Source of the DNA: Candidatus Binatia bacterium
GTDB lineage: Bacteria; Desulfobacterota; Binatia; UBA12015
DNA length: 64,000 nt
Assembly: GCA_029248525.1 (NCBI GenBank)
Contig: JAQWJE010000052.1
Span: 62,001 to 126,000, forward strand
Direction: 5' to 3'
This document shows positions 8,481-17,402 of the stretch, piece by piece. Position numbers and translations under genes: made by a program. Under the pieces are notes generated by a model. The model was given only the letters and a program-made list of their open reading frames with translations. It was not told where the DNA came from and ran no database searches. Every line of letters starts with the position of its first letter. Within the stretch, counting starts at the first letter, position 1.

Positions 8481-8747
8481 GTGCTTCCATTGGTCGCCGC
8501 AGGCATCTTGCTTTATTTCGCCCTTACCGGGTCGTCGACGCTTGCGATGCTGCTGGTGGGCGCGGGATTCGTCTGGAGTGTCGGCCTGAGCTTGCGGCTG
8601 GCCAATCAGTTGCAGAGTGGGACCGGCGGCCATGCGGAATGGGTCCGGGACGTGACGACGCGGACTGCGGCGATCCGTTCACCGGGCTGGCTGCTCTCCT
8701 TGCTTCTGGTGGTATCCGGCGTTTTGGTGCGATGGGTTTCGGGCTGA
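8481..8747 (+). CDS. small hypothetical inner-membrane protein
   Basis: An 88-residue protein, unrecognised by family. Start is GTG at 8481, with GGGAG about six bases upstream inside the end of the DUF547 gene; overlapping ATGs are in other frames. Two hydrophobic helices are visible (residues 1-40, LPLVAAGILLYFALTGSSTLAMLLVGAGFVW; and 70-85, WLLSLLLVVSGVLVRW), joined by a polar loop with an RDVTTRTAAIR segment. Tight coupling to the DUF547 gene suggests an accessory or membrane-anchor role, but that is inference only. Confidence 0.6.
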   Translation: MLPLVAAGILLYFALTGSSTLAMLLVGAGFVWSVGLSLRLANQLQSGTGGHAEWVRDVTTRTAAIRSPGWLLSLLLVVSGVLVRWVSG

Positions 8748-8791
8748 TGTTCGCGCCCCCCATTGCGGGCTGAAACTTCTGCCCTCGACTC

Positions 8792-9748
8792 TCAACTGCG
8801 TCGCGCGACGACAACCAGAGTGCCGCCGCGTCCGACGGCGGTGGAAACCAGCGTCGCGACGACGGCGAAGGGAAAGAGAAGAGAACCCAACAACAGGCTC
8901 AGTGCTGTCTCGCCGGGCCGATCGGGTGCCCTTTTACCGGTCAGTCTCTGAAAGAGCAGGTTGGGCGTCGGGAGAAGTGCGTTCAGGGTGCTTTGCATCC
9001 ATCCGAAGACATCGAACTCAATCTCCTGATGATGCACCGTTTCGACTGTGAATCCGGTTTCGCTCAGGATCTGCTGCAGAGAATGCTTGTCGAAGTGATA
9101 GAGATGTCGGGGCACGTCGAGCGCGAAACCGAAGCGTCCATGCACGCGGGCCTGCCAGCCGCCGGCATCCGGGACCGCGAGGACCAGCCGTCCCTCCGGG
9201 GCGAGTGCGCGATGCGCCTGACGCAGTTCTTCGGTCGGATCGGCGAAGTGCTCCAGCGAATGCCAGGCCGTGATGACATCGAAGGGCGGCTCGTCCACGA
9301 GAGTTTGCAGGCTTTCACTGATGTTCAGCCCGCGGCTCCGGGCGAGAGCGGCGGCTTCGCCGCGATCGGTTCCCTGCACTTCGAAACCTGCGGCCGCAGC
9401 GACGAGGAGAAACCCTCCGCTGCCACAGCCGAGGTCGAGTAGTCTCGCCGGGGATTGTTTTTCTTTCTGGACGTGGCGCAACCGCTGGCGGAAGCGAAAT
9501 TGCTCGGAAAACCCATGCCGCTTGCCGTCCTGATAATATTCCGCCCCGTAGTAGGGGTCCAGATCCCGAGGGCGCGGCGCGGTATGGCCGAGCCCGCAGC
9601 GCGGACAGACCAGAACGCGAAAGCTCTCCCGTGTTTGCGGGTCGATGACAGGCGCCCAGCGCTCTGCCAGCGTGCTTCCACAGGACACGCAGTTTTCGGG
9701 CGTGATCGCCTCTGTCTCGGAACGGTTGTCGCTCATGGCCTCGGGCAT
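8792..9748 (-). CDS. SAM-dependent methyltransferase with N-terminal zinc ribbon
   Basis: A 318-residue protein. Residues 18-52 form a zinc ribbon (CVSCGSTL...LVCPRCGLGHTAPRP). Residues about 95-240 are a class I methyltransferase: LLDLGCGSGGFLLVAAAAGFEVQGTD is the SAM-binding glycine loop with acidic post-beta2 residue, PFDVITAWHSLEHFADP is motif IV of the Methyltransf_23 type, and LAPEGRLVLAVPDAGG is post-motif. The C-terminus has a hydrophobic stretch (LLLGSLLFPFAVVATLVSTAVG), suggesting membrane association. Relatives often sit among glycan or lipid genes and methylate sugars or polyprenyl intermediates. The substrate is unknown here. A second ATG four codons downstream is an alternative start. 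It converges on the small membrane protein gene with a 44-base gap. Confidence 0.85.
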   Translation of the reverse strand: MPEAMSDNRSETEAITPENCVSCGSTLAERWAPVIDPQTRESFRVLVCPRCGLGHTAPRPRDLDPYYGAEYYQDGKRHGFSEQFRFRQRLRHVQKEKQSPARLLDLGCGSGGFLLVAAAAGFEVQGTDRGEAAALARSRGLNISESLQTLVDEPPFDVITAWHSLEHFADPTEELRQAHRALAPEGRLVLAVPDAGGWQARVHGRFGFALDVPRHLYHFDKHSLQQILSETGFTVETVHHQEIEFDVFGWMQSTLNALLPTPNLLFQRLTGKRAPDRPGETALSLLLGSLLFPFAVVATLVSTAVGRGGTLVVVARRS

Positions 9749-9844
9749 TCATGCCCTGTGCCGGAGCAGGGGGCAAGAGGGTGATTCCTTGCCGGTTTCC
9801 GCGGGTCGTTCGACGGCGCTGTCCGGAAAGGGTTAATCTCCGGT

Positions 9845-10420
9845 ATGCCGCAGCGAAATCAGGTTGTTTTGGTTCGTCATGCAGAAACCGCATGGAGCAA
9901 ATCCGGTCAGCATACCTCCTTCACCGATATCCCGCTCACGGAAAATGGTCGCCGTGCAGCCCGAGAATTGAGACCGATCCTTGCCGGTTGGGATTTTTCG
10001 CTCGCCGTATCGAGTCCCTTGCAGCGTGCTCGTGAGACTGCGGAGCTCGCGGGGATCTCGGAGGGGCTCGACCTCGATCCCGGTCTGACGGAATGGAATT
10101 ACGGAGAATACGAAGGCATCACGACCGCCGAAATTCGCAAGACCGTGCCGGAATGGACGGTTTTTTCCCATCCTTGTCCGGGAGGTGAGACTGGTGCCGA
10201 GGTCGCGACCCGGGTCGATGGCGTTCTCGAGCGTGCACGCGAGGCCCGCGGGCCGGTGGTGCTATTTGCACACGGACATGTCGGCCGTGTGGTCGTCTGT
10301 CGGTGGTTGGGGTTTGAGCCGTCTGCGGGTCGCCATTTTGTCTTGTCGACCGGGACGATCACGGTTCTCGGTTGGGAGCGGGAGACGCCGGCGATTCTGC
10401 GGATGAATACGCTTTCCTGA
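9845..10420 (+). CDS. histidine phosphatase (phosphoglycerate mutase-like)
   Basis: A 191-residue cytosolic phosphatase of the histidine phosphatase superfamily branch 1. The catalytic motif is LVRHAETAWS (Arg11, His12; the usual G of RHG is A). Further motifs are DIPLTENGRRAA, SSPLQRARETAEL (second Arg), the acid EWNYGEYEG, CPGGET, and the second catalytic histidine in FAHGHVGRVVV. This pattern fits CobC/PhoE-like broad-specificity phosphatases rather than glycolytic mutases. No cobalamin genes are nearby, so the role is not assigned. It is separated from the next gene by 108 bases. Confidence 0.9.
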   Translation: MPQRNQVVLVRHAETAWSKSGQHTSFTDIPLTENGRRAARELRPILAGWDFSLAVSSPLQRARETAELAGISEGLDLDPGLTEWNYGEYEGITTAEIRKTVPEWTVFSHPCPGGETGAEVATRVDGVLERAREARGPVVLFAHGHVGRVVVCRWLGFEPSAGRHFVLSTGTITVLGWERETPAILRMNTLS

Positions 10421-10528
10421 CCCGAGAGCCCGCGGGACTGGCAACCGCTACAGATGTTGAGCTAATCAAGGGAGAGGCCACATGGCGTTTGGTGCTTCAC
10501 CGCATGCCGGGAACGAAAGGGCAGGATC

Positions 10529-11503
10529 ATGGCGAAGGTTTTGGGAAATATCACGGCGGACGACGATTATACGCACCCTCTGGGCGTTGAAGAAAACTTC
10601 AACGAGAGCATGTACTTCAACTTTTTCGATCCGGAGCGTCAGGCCGGCGGCTTTCTGCGTCTCGGCAACCGTGCCAACGAGGGCAAGGCCGAGATGACCA
10701 CAACGCTCTATCTGCCCGACGGCCGTGTTCTGTTCATCTTCAAAAGGCCGGAAATTGCCAACAACGATGCGTTTCAGGCTGGCGGGATGCACTTTCAGGT
10801 CGAGGAGCCGTCCGAGCGTCTGCGGACGACCTACGAGGGCTCGGTTCTGGAACTCAGCGAGCCGCGACAAATGGCGGATCCCAAAAAGGCCTTTTCGGAA
10901 AACGAACTCCGCCGCGTGAAGGTCGATCTTCTGCATACCGCGGCCGGTCCGATGTATGGCAGCAAGCAGGACGATGATGAGACCGATCGCCCGGCGGAAA
11001 AGCAGTTCGGCAAGGCGCACTACGAGCAGCATATGAAGGTTGAGGGCACCATCGATCTGGGTGACGAAACCATCCAGATTGCCGGCTATGGTTTGCGCGA
11101 TCACTCCTGGGGCCCTCGCTATTGGCAAGCCATCCAGAGCTATGAGTGGCTCACGATGAATTTTGGTCCCAATGCCGGAGCGATGGTTTCGGTGATCGAG
11201 CGCGATGCCGACAATATTCGCCGCGGAGGCGTCCTTGTTCGCGACGGCAGGATGGAAGGTCTGGTCGATTGCCATATCGATGCTGAATATGAGGAGGGAA
11301 CGCCCTTTCATCGCAGCCTGACCGTCGCCGCTCGAACCACCGGCGGGGAAGACATCAAGATCGATGGAAAAGTCAAAAGTTTCATTCCGCTCCGGAACCG
11401 GCGTGGCGGACAGACGACTTTCATCGGCGAGGGAATGACCGAGTGGCAATGGGGCGATCGAGTCGGTTACGGTTTGTCTGAATTTCTCCGGACCGGCGAT
11501 TGA
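10529..11503 (+). CDS. CrtC/AttH-like lipocalin-fold protein (DUF7064/DUF7065-type)
   Basis: A 324-residue cytosolic protein without signal peptide. The sequence DYTHPLGVEENFNESMYFNFFD near the start and IAGYGLRDHSWGPRYWQ at about residues 188-204 are the pattern of the two-domain hydroxyneurosporene-synthase/AttH-like group. In that group the HSWGxR motif lines a hydrophobic pocket. Many uncharacterised relatives occur in bacteria degrading steroids and other lipids; from memory these are Pfam DUF7064/DUF7065. A hydratase, isomerase or lipid-binding role is possible and none is demonstrated. A second ATG slightly upstream lies in another frame. The 44-base gap to the MATE gene suggests they may share a transcript. 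Confidence 0.65.
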   Translation: MAKVLGNITADDDYTHPLGVEENFNESMYFNFFDPERQAGGFLRLGNRANEGKAEMTTTLYLPDGRVLFIFKRPEIANNDAFQAGGMHFQVEEPSERLRTTYEGSVLELSEPRQMADPKKAFSENELRRVKVDLLHTAAGPMYGSKQDDDETDRPAEKQFGKAHYEQHMKVEGTIDLGDETIQIAGYGLRDHSWGPRYWQAIQSYEWLTMNFGPNAGAMVSVIERDADNIRRGGVLVRDGRMEGLVDCHIDAEYEEGTPFHRSLTVAARTTGGEDIKIDGKVKSFIPLRNRRGGQTTFIGEGMTEWQWGDRVGYGLSEFLRTGD

Positions 11504-11547
11504 AAGGTCCTCTTGCTCGGGGTTGAACGCGGGCAATCTGGAGCCCC

Positions 11548-12882
11548 ATGAAGCCAAGCCTTGGCGAACATCCGTTTTTGGAACGGCCGCACCGCACACT
11601 CTTCGGGCTGGCGCTGCCGGTTCTGATTTCGCTGGTGGCGGAACCCGTTACGGGGTTGGTGGATACGGCCTTTATGGCGCGAGCGGGAGGCACCTCTCTC
11701 GCGGCGCTTGGCGTCGGTACGGTCCTTCTGTCGGGGTTATTCTGGGCCTTCAACTTTCTCGGAATCGGAACCCAGACATCGGTGGCGCGTGCGTTGGGAT
11801 CGGGCGACGATCGGGGGGCGCGACGGGCCTCGTCGACCGCTGCCCTGACGGCCTTGTTGCTCGGTGTGGCGCTGGCTCTTCTGGCCTGGCCCTGGATCGA
11901 CGCGGCGACTCGGTTTATGGGGGCCGATGCCACCATGGCGATGGAGGCGCGGATCTATCTCGAGATTCGTCTGTTTGGAGCGCCCGCAATCCTGCTCCTC
12001 CTCGCCTCTTTCGGGGCGCTGCGGGGCCTTCAGGATATGCAGACGCCGCTGCGGATCGCGGTCGGTCTGAACTTGCTGAATATTGCGCTCGATTACCTTC
12101 TGGTTTTCGGAGCAGGACCGGTTCGCCCCATGGGCCTGGCGGGCGTTGCGATTGCGTCGGTTATCAGTCAATGGGGGGGCGCCGTGCTCGCTTTCTTCGC
12201 GGCTCAAAGTCGGCTCGGGGGGCGCGCTTTGCCGGATCTGAAGTCCGTCGGGGAGCTTTTTGTTGTGGGACGGGATCTGGTCGTTCGAACGGGTTCTCTC
12301 CTCCTTTTTTTGCTCCTTGCCACGCGTGCCTCGACACAATTGGGTGAGATGGAAGGTGCGGCGCATCAGGCGATTCGGCAGTCGTGGGTTTTTGGTGCCT
12401 TTCTGCTCGATGCATGGGCCGCCAGCGCGCAGAGCCTGATCGGTTTCTTCCTGGGCGCCGGCGAGACGGGTACGGCACGGCGGGTGGCGGGGATCTCTTG
12501 TGGTTGGGCCCTGTTGACCGGTTTGCTTTTGATGTTCGCGATGCTCGGACTTGAATCCGGCGCGATATGGTTGCTGGTACCGCCCCCCGCAGAGAGTATT
12601 TTTCGGTCGGCCTGGTGGATCGCGGCGATCGCACAACCGCTGAATGCGCTTTCCTTTGTCACAGACGGCATTCATTGGGGCACCGGCGACTACCGATATC
12701 TGCGAAACGTGATGCTTCTGTCGACGGTCACGGGAGCGGTAGCCTTGATGACTCTGCCAACGGACTGGTCGGGATCTTTTGTTCTGGTTTGGTGGATCAC
12801 CGTCGCCTGGATCGGCTTACGGGCTCTTTTTGGTCTGCTGCGGATCTGGCCGGGGATTGGCGCGGCCCGTTTGCAGGTCTAG
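11548..12882 (+). CDS. MATE family efflux transporter (DinF-like)
   Basis: A 444-residue polytopic transporter with about twelve helices, exporting organic cations or drugs in exchange for Na+ or H+. The first helix carries FGLALPVLISLVAEPVTGLVDTAFMARAGGTSLAALGVG, the classic MATE opening with D and P residues. The repeat half shows LLLFLLLATRASTQLGEMEGAAHQAIRQSW and ALNPLSF-like helices at the end. Length and spacing are normal for the DinF branch. Its stop codon interlocks with that of the converging antiporter gene through a shared CTAG at 12879-12882. Confidence 0.92.
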   Translation: MKPSLGEHPFLERPHRTLFGLALPVLISLVAEPVTGLVDTAFMARAGGTSLAALGVGTVLLSGLFWAFNFLGIGTQTSVARALGSGDDRGARRASSTAALTALLLGVALALLAWPWIDAATRFMGADATMAMEARIYLEIRLFGAPAILLLLASFGALRGLQDMQTPLRIAVGLNLLNIALDYLLVFGAGPVRPMGLAGVAIASVISQWGGAVLAFFAAQSRLGGRALPDLKSVGELFVVGRDLVVRTGSLLLFLLLATRASTQLGEMEGAAHQAIRQSWVFGAFLLDAWAASAQSLIGFFLGAGETGTARRVAGISCGWALLTGLLLMFAMLGLESGAIWLLVPPPAESIFRSAWWIAAIAQPLNALSFVTDGIHWGTGDYRYLRNVMLLSTVTGAVALMTLPTDWSGSFVLVWWITVAWIGLRALFGLLRIWPGIGAARLQV

Positions 12883-14711
12883 CCCGAGGGGCCGGGTGGC
12901 TTCTTTTGGCTTCCGGAAAATAGCTCATCCAGAGGACTGATCTGACCCGTCGTTCGTGCCGTGTAGAGCATATCGCCGACGGATAGCTGCAGGTCGCCGG
13001 TGGCGAGGTTCACGGCGCCATTGCGCACCAAAGCCACAGCAAATTCCCCTGGGCCGTAGGGCAAGTCGCGGAGTGGTTTCAGAGCGTCCTTCCGGGGGGT
13101 AGCGATACGGTCCGTGATTTCGAGTTTTTCGAGACGCGTGAGGCGACTGGCTTCCTGAATCCCGGGGAAGTTCCCCGGGAAAAGAACGTTGCCCGGTCGA
13201 ATACCCTCTTCGCTCGGCAGAGCATCGGAGCCGAGACCCAGATAGCGCTCGGCCATGAAGCTCTCGCTCGCCTTTTGCAGGGCAAGATCATTCAAGGCGT
13301 TGTTGCCGGTCAGCGCCAGGATCACATCGGCGTATCGGGCGCCGGCAGCCTCCAACGTTTCCAGAGAGAGCGCATCTCCCTCGACCGCGACCAGCTTGGC
13401 CGCGCGAGCGCGTTCGCAGAGTGCCGGGTTTCTGTCGACGTGCACGACCGGACGTCCCAGATCGGTGAGCAGGCGCCCGACCTGACGAGAGAAGGCATCC
13501 GCACCAATGATGACGGTACCGAGCAGGCTGGGAAAGTCGATCTTCAGGAGCCAGGCGACGGGGCGCGCCGTGAGGCCCTGCAGGGTGACCGTGCAGGCGA
13601 CTGTGACAAAGACCAGAGCTTCGAGGGCTGCACCGCCGGGGATGCCGCTCTGCTCGAGTTGCAGGTGAAACAATCCCGCGATGGCTGCCGCCACAATCCC
13701 GCGCGGACAGATCCAGGCGGCAAATACGCGTTCCCGCAGAGGCATCTCGCTGCCGTAGGTGGCGAGGAAGACGCCCAGGGGACGTGCGATCCAGATCAGG
13801 CAGCCGACGACAATCAGGGCATTCCATCCGAGATCTTCCACGTATTCGAGCCGCAGGCCGGCGGCCAGTGTGACGAAGAGAAATGCCAGCAGAATCAGCG
13901 TGAGCGCTTCCTTGAAATTGCGCAGCTTGCCGATCCCGGGGATTTGCCGGTTGGCCATCGTGACGCCTTGTGCGACTGCGGCCATCAGACCGGCTTCGGC
14001 CGAGAGGCCGCTGGCAAATGTGGCGACCGCCAGCGTGATTCCGAGGACGGTGGGATTGATGAGGTGCTCCGGTATCCACTGGCGCTTCAGGACCGTGGCC
14101 AGCAAGACTCCGGAGCTGAAGCCTGCAGCCGCCCCGAGGCTGAGCCGCATGACTACCAGCCAGCCGGACTCGAGGAGGCCTGCATGTCCAACCACCCATT
14201 CGGCGGCAACCAGAGCAACGATGGCGCCGATAGGGTCGATCAGAACGCCCTCGCTGATGAGGAGTTCGCGCAAACGCCTCTCGATCTTCAGACGCGAGAG
14301 GAGCGGCGTGACAACGGTGGGCCCGGTGACAATCATCAGGGATCCGTAAAGCAGCGAAACAGACCAGGAGAACCCGACCGCATAGCGTGCGGCCAGGGTG
14401 CCCAGAATCATCGAGATTGCCCCGCCAAGAGTCACCAGAAGCAGAAGGCTGCGTTGCTGGCGGCGTAGTCGATCAAGATCGAGCGCCAGCCCGCCTTCGA
14501 AAAGAATAATCGTGACGGCAAGCGATACGATGGTTTCGCGGCCGCCGGCAAGCGCCGATGGGTCGAGCAGGCCGAGGAAATCCGGCCCCAGCAGGAACCC
14601 CGTGGCAAGGAGCAGAACAATGCTGGGCAGTCCCAGACGGGCAGCAAAGGCCTGAGCGAGCGTTCCGGCCATGAGAGCGAGCGCTGTGGCGCCGATGGCT
14701 GTTTGTGTCAT
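12879..14711 (-). CDS. CPA1-type sodium(potassium)/proton antiporter with RCK domain
   Basis: A 610-residue protein. The start at 14711 (MTQTAIGATALALMAGTLAQAFAARLGLP) follows the usual antiporter N-terminus; the open frame upstream is antisense to the trehalose gene and is not used. Residues about 1-395 hold some 12 hydrophobic helices, including LLISEGVLIDPIGAIVALVA, whose D-P-x-G-A is the ion-binding site of NhaP-type CPA1 exchangers. Residues about 415-600 are a TrkA-N-like regulatory part (TVIIGADAFSRQVGRLLTDLGRPVVHVDRN) followed by a TrkA-C-like domain. It probably extrudes Na+ or K+ for pH or volume control. It diverges from the trehalose-phosphate synthase gene with 73 bases between the starts, which would fit joint osmotic control. 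Confidence 0.9.
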   Translation of the reverse strand: MTQTAIGATALALMAGTLAQAFAARLGLPSIVLLLATGFLLGPDFLGLLDPSALAGGRETIVSLAVTIILFEGGLALDLDRLRRQQRSLLLLVTLGGAISMILGTLAARYAVGFSWSVSLLYGSLMIVTGPTVVTPLLSRLKIERRLRELLISEGVLIDPIGAIVALVAAEWVVGHAGLLESGWLVVMRLSLGAAAGFSSGVLLATVLKRQWIPEHLINPTVLGITLAVATFASGLSAEAGLMAAVAQGVTMANRQIPGIGKLRNFKEALTLILLAFLFVTLAAGLRLEYVEDLGWNALIVVGCLIWIARPLGVFLATYGSEMPLRERVFAAWICPRGIVAAAIAGLFHLQLEQSGIPGGAALEALVFVTVACTVTLQGLTARPVAWLLKIDFPSLLGTVIIGADAFSRQVGRLLTDLGRPVVHVDRNPALCERARAAKLVAVEGDALSLETLEAAGARYADVILALTGNNALNDLALQKASESFMAERYLGLGSDALPSEEGIRPGNVLFPGNFPGIQEASRLTRLEKLEITDRIATPRKDALKPLRDLPYGPGEFAVALVRNGAVNLATGDLQLSVGDMLYTARTTGQISPLDELFSGSQKKPPGPSG

Positions 14712-14784
14712 CGCGAATTCATCCTCTATGTTTCTGCGCCGATCACAGGTACTCTTATCATGGACTCCGGTCCTGTAACTACTG

Positions 14785-16965
14785 ATGTCGAGACTTCTCA
14801 TTGTATCCAACCGATTGCCGATCACGGTTTCTCGCGATGGGGCAGATTTGCGCGTCGAGCGGAGTGCCGGCGGTCTCGCCACCGGTCTTAGCGGACCGCA
14901 TTCGCGCTCGGATGCCCTGTGGATCGGTTGGCCCGGGGATGTGGCCGACTTTTCGCGACCTGAGCTGGAGGGGTTGCATCGGCGACTCGATGAGCTGCGG
15001 GCGGCACCCGTGTGGATCGAGTCCGAGGACGTCAAGGCGTTCTACGAAGGCTTCTCCAATGGCGTCCTCTGGCCGCTCTTCCATTACCTGCTCGACCAGT
15101 TGCCGCTCTATGTGGAACATTTCGACGTTTACGAAAGAGTGAACCGGCGCTTCGCCGACGAAGTCGGCAGGCATTATCGGCCCGGCGATCGAATCTGGGT
15201 GCACGATTATCAATTGATGCTTCTTCCGGCGATGCTTCGAGAGCGCTACCCGGACGCGCGCATCGGATTCTTCCTGCACATTCCATTCCCCTCGTCGGAA
15301 ATCTTCCGAATCCTTCCCTCTCGAGAGAAATTGCTCGAAGGCCTTTTGGGTGCGGACCTGGTCGGTTTTCATACGGCCGGATATATGCGCCAATTCGGCT
15401 CCTCGATCTTGCGTGTCCTCGGGGTGGCCGCAGACGTGGATCGCGTCCTCTATCAGGAACGAGAGGTTCGTCTGGGCGTTTTTCCGATGGGCATCGATGT
15501 CGAAAAATTCGTGGCGCTGACCGATTCGGATGAGGTCCGAACCCGCGCGTCCGAGTTGCGCGAAAAAATGGGCGAGAAGATTCTGCTCGGGATCGACAGG
15601 CTCGATTATACCAAGGGGATCCGACGCCGTTTACTGTCCTACGAGGCAATGCTGCGCCGGCACCCGGAGTATCATGGCCGGGTCCGATTGATTCAGGTAG
15701 CGGTGCCTTCGCGAGAGAGTGTCGACGCCTATCAGGAGTTTCGGCACGAAGTGGATGCCATGATTGGACGGATCAACGGACAGTTCGGGACTGCCGATTG
15801 GGTGCCGATCCATTATCTCTACCGCAGTCTGAGCGATGAAGAGTTGGTGTCGATGTACCGGGCGGCTGATGTGATGTTGATCACGCCTGTGCGGGACGGC
15901 ATGAACTTGGTGGCCAAGGAGTTTGTCGCGGCCCGTACCGACGACGACGGCGTCCTGGTGCTCAGCGAATTTGCCGGTGCGGCGAGTGAACTGGCCGAGG
16001 CCTTGATGCTCAATCCGTTCGATATCGATCGCTCTGCCGAAATTTTCGTGCGGGCCCTGGAACTTCCGGAGGAAGAGCGCCGAGCGCGCATGCGTGGCTT
16101 GCGAAGAAGGGTGCTTTCCTACGACGTGCATCGGTGGGTCGGCTCCTTTCTGGGCACCCTCGAGGAGGCAGTGGAGGGTGAGGAAGCCGTGGGGCGGATG
16201 GCGGCGGACTCTCCGGACCTCGCCAGTTTGGTCGAGAGCATGCGAGCCGCTCCGAAACTCCAATTATTACTCGGCTACGACGGCACGCTGGTCCCGGTTG
16301 CGGCCGTACCCGAACTTTCGACACCCGACGATGAGATTCTTGATCTCTTGCGGCGATTGGCTGCTCGCCCCAATACCGAGATTCATCTGATCAGTGGTGC
16401 GGCGAGAAAAACGATCGAAAATCAGTTTGGCGAGATCCCGATCGACCTGCATGCCGAATACGGATTCTGGTCGCGCGCGGCGGACAGCGACCAGTGGAAG
16501 TCGAGACCCAAGCCGGAAGATATGGATTGGTGGCAGCGAGTTCTCGACATCCTCGAGAATTTCACGGCGCGAACGCCGGGCTCTCTTGTCGAAGAAAAAA
16601 CGGTAACGCTTGCCTGGCACTACCGTTGGGCGGAAGCCGAGTTTGGTGCCTTTCAGGCCAACGAAATTCGCACCCATCTGGCGCAAATCCTGAGCAACTC
16701 TCCGGCGGAAATCGTATCGGATGCCAAGGTGATCGAGGTACGGCCCTTCGGTCTGGACAAGGGTACGGTGGTCAAGCCCTTGGTGGACGGACTTGCGAAC
16801 GGAACAATGGTAGTCGGGATGGGCGATGACCAGACCGACGAGGACCTTTTCGCCTCCTTGCCCGAGGGGGCTATCTCCATTCATGTCGGGGACGGCCGGA
16901 GTATTGCCACGACAAGAGTGCCGGATATTGAATCGGTTCGTCGGATGCTGGCCGGACTCCTTTAG
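14785..16965 (+). CDS. otsA: trehalose-6-phosphate synthase fused to a degenerate trehalose-phosphatase domain
   Basis: A 726-residue fusion. Residues 1-465 are a GT20 synthase that makes trehalose-6-phosphate from UDP-glucose and glucose-6-phosphate: [49 protein letters not shown] and [10 protein letters not shown] are all present. Residues about 490-726 are an OtsB-type HAD phosphatase, but key residues differ. The nucleophile Asp of DxDGT is Gly497 (GYDGT, codon GGC at 16273-16275), the SGR arginine position is Ala539, and AEHG reads AEYG (Tyr559). The Mg2+ motif GDDQTDED (680-687) remains. The synthase half should work while the phosphatase half is probably inactive, perhaps structural or regulatory as in many eukaryotic TPS proteins. 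No separate otsB is in the window. Confidence 0.92.
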   Translation: MSRLLIVSNRLPITVSRDGADLRVERSAGGLATGLSGPHSRSDALWIGWPGDVADFSRPELEGLHRRLDELRAAPVWIESEDVKAFYEGFSNGVLWPLFHYLLDQLPLYVEHFDVYERVNRRFADEVGRHYRPGDRIWVHDYQLMLLPAMLRERYPDARIGFFLHIPFPSSEIFRILPSREKLLEGLLGADLVGFHTAGYMRQFGSSILRVLGVAADVDRVLYQEREVRLGVFPMGIDVEKFVALTDSDEVRTRASELREKMGEKILLGIDRLDYTKGIRRRLLSYEAMLRRHPEYHGRVRLIQVAVPSRESVDAYQEFRHEVDAMIGRINGQFGTADWVPIHYLYRSLSDEELVSMYRAADVMLITPVRDGMNLVAKEFVAARTDDDGVLVLSEFAGAASELAEALMLNPFDIDRSAEIFVRALELPEEERRARMRGLRRRVLSYDVHRWVGSFLGTLEEAVEGEEAVGRMAADSPDLASLVESMRAAPKLQLLLGYDGTLVPVAAVPELSTPDDEILDLLRRLAARPNTEIHLISGAARKTIENQFGEIPIDLHAEYGFWSRAADSDQWKSRPKPEDMDWWQRVLDILENFTARTPGSLVEEKTVTLAWHYRWAEAEFGAFQANEIRTHLAQILSNSPAEIVSDAKVIEVRPFGLDKGTVVKPLVDGLANGTMVVGMGDDQTDEDLFASLPEGAISIHVGDGRSIATTRVPDIESVRRMLAGLL

Positions 16966-17402
16966 GGAGCGGGCTGAAACAAGGGGGCGACCACGGTCGC
17001 CTCGACACCATCGAATTGCAGGGGTGCGAAGACAACCTGCAGGGGCATATCGATCTGGATCTCTTCAGGCTCTATTTCGACGATGCGGGTGGCGATTCTG
17101 ACCTCGGGCGCTTCGACCGGAACAACCAGCGCGGGGACAAAGGGAATCAGGTTCTGATACTGCGGAAGAAAGGCGTGCCGCACGACGACATGAGAGAAGA
17201 GGTTGGCCCGCCCGGAGAGCTTCGTCCAGATGAACTCGGCATGGGAGCAGTCCGGGCAGTCTGCCTTCGGGTACCAGACCCAGCGCCCGCAACGGGCGCA
17301 TTGCGGAATCCGCAACTCCCCTCGAGCGGCGGCCTCCCAATATTTTCGCGTAGGCTCCCAGCGGGTATCCGGGAGGGGAAAGTCCTCGCGTTGCAGGCTC
17401 AT
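16962..17402 (-). CDS. DUF35 zinc-ribbon/OB-fold protein, partner of the thiolase-like gene
   Basis: A 146-residue protein. The zinc ribbon has four cysteines at 35, 38, 49 and 52 (CARCGR...CPDC), preceded by the helix DTRWEPTRKYWEAAARGEL typical of DUF35. It is followed by an OB-fold with PFVPALVVPVEAPEVRIATRIV. DUF35 proteins bind acyl-CoA and form obligate complexes with thiolase-like partners, for example with the steroid side-chain aldolase Ltp2. The start overlaps the stop of the upstream thiolase-like gene as ATGA (17399-17402), implying translational coupling and stoichiometric expression. The 3' end interlocks with the trehalose gene stop (TTAG, 16962-16965). Confidence 0.88.
   Translation of the reverse strand: MSLQREDFPLPDTRWEPTRKYWEAAARGELRIPQCARCGRWVWYPKADCPDCSHAEFIWTKLSGRANLFSHVVVRHAFLPQYQNLIPFVPALVVPVEAPEVRIATRIVEIEPEEIQIDMPLQVVFAPLQFDGVEATVVAPLFQPAP

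Noticed and set aside
11737-12675. A 312-residue minus-strand frame opposite the MATE gene
   Set aside because: Arg/Gln/Pro-rich and motif-free, while the MATE reading is unambiguous.
13275-14468. A 397-residue plus-strand frame opposite the CPA1 antiporter
   Set aside because: Gln/Asp/Arg-rich composition with no motif; the minus-strand antiporter with RCK domain explains the bases fully.
14712-15035. N-terminal extension of the CPA1 antiporter to 718 residues
   Set aside because: The extension lies antisense within otsA and is Ser/Arg-rich; the antiporter start at 14711 matches family N-termini.
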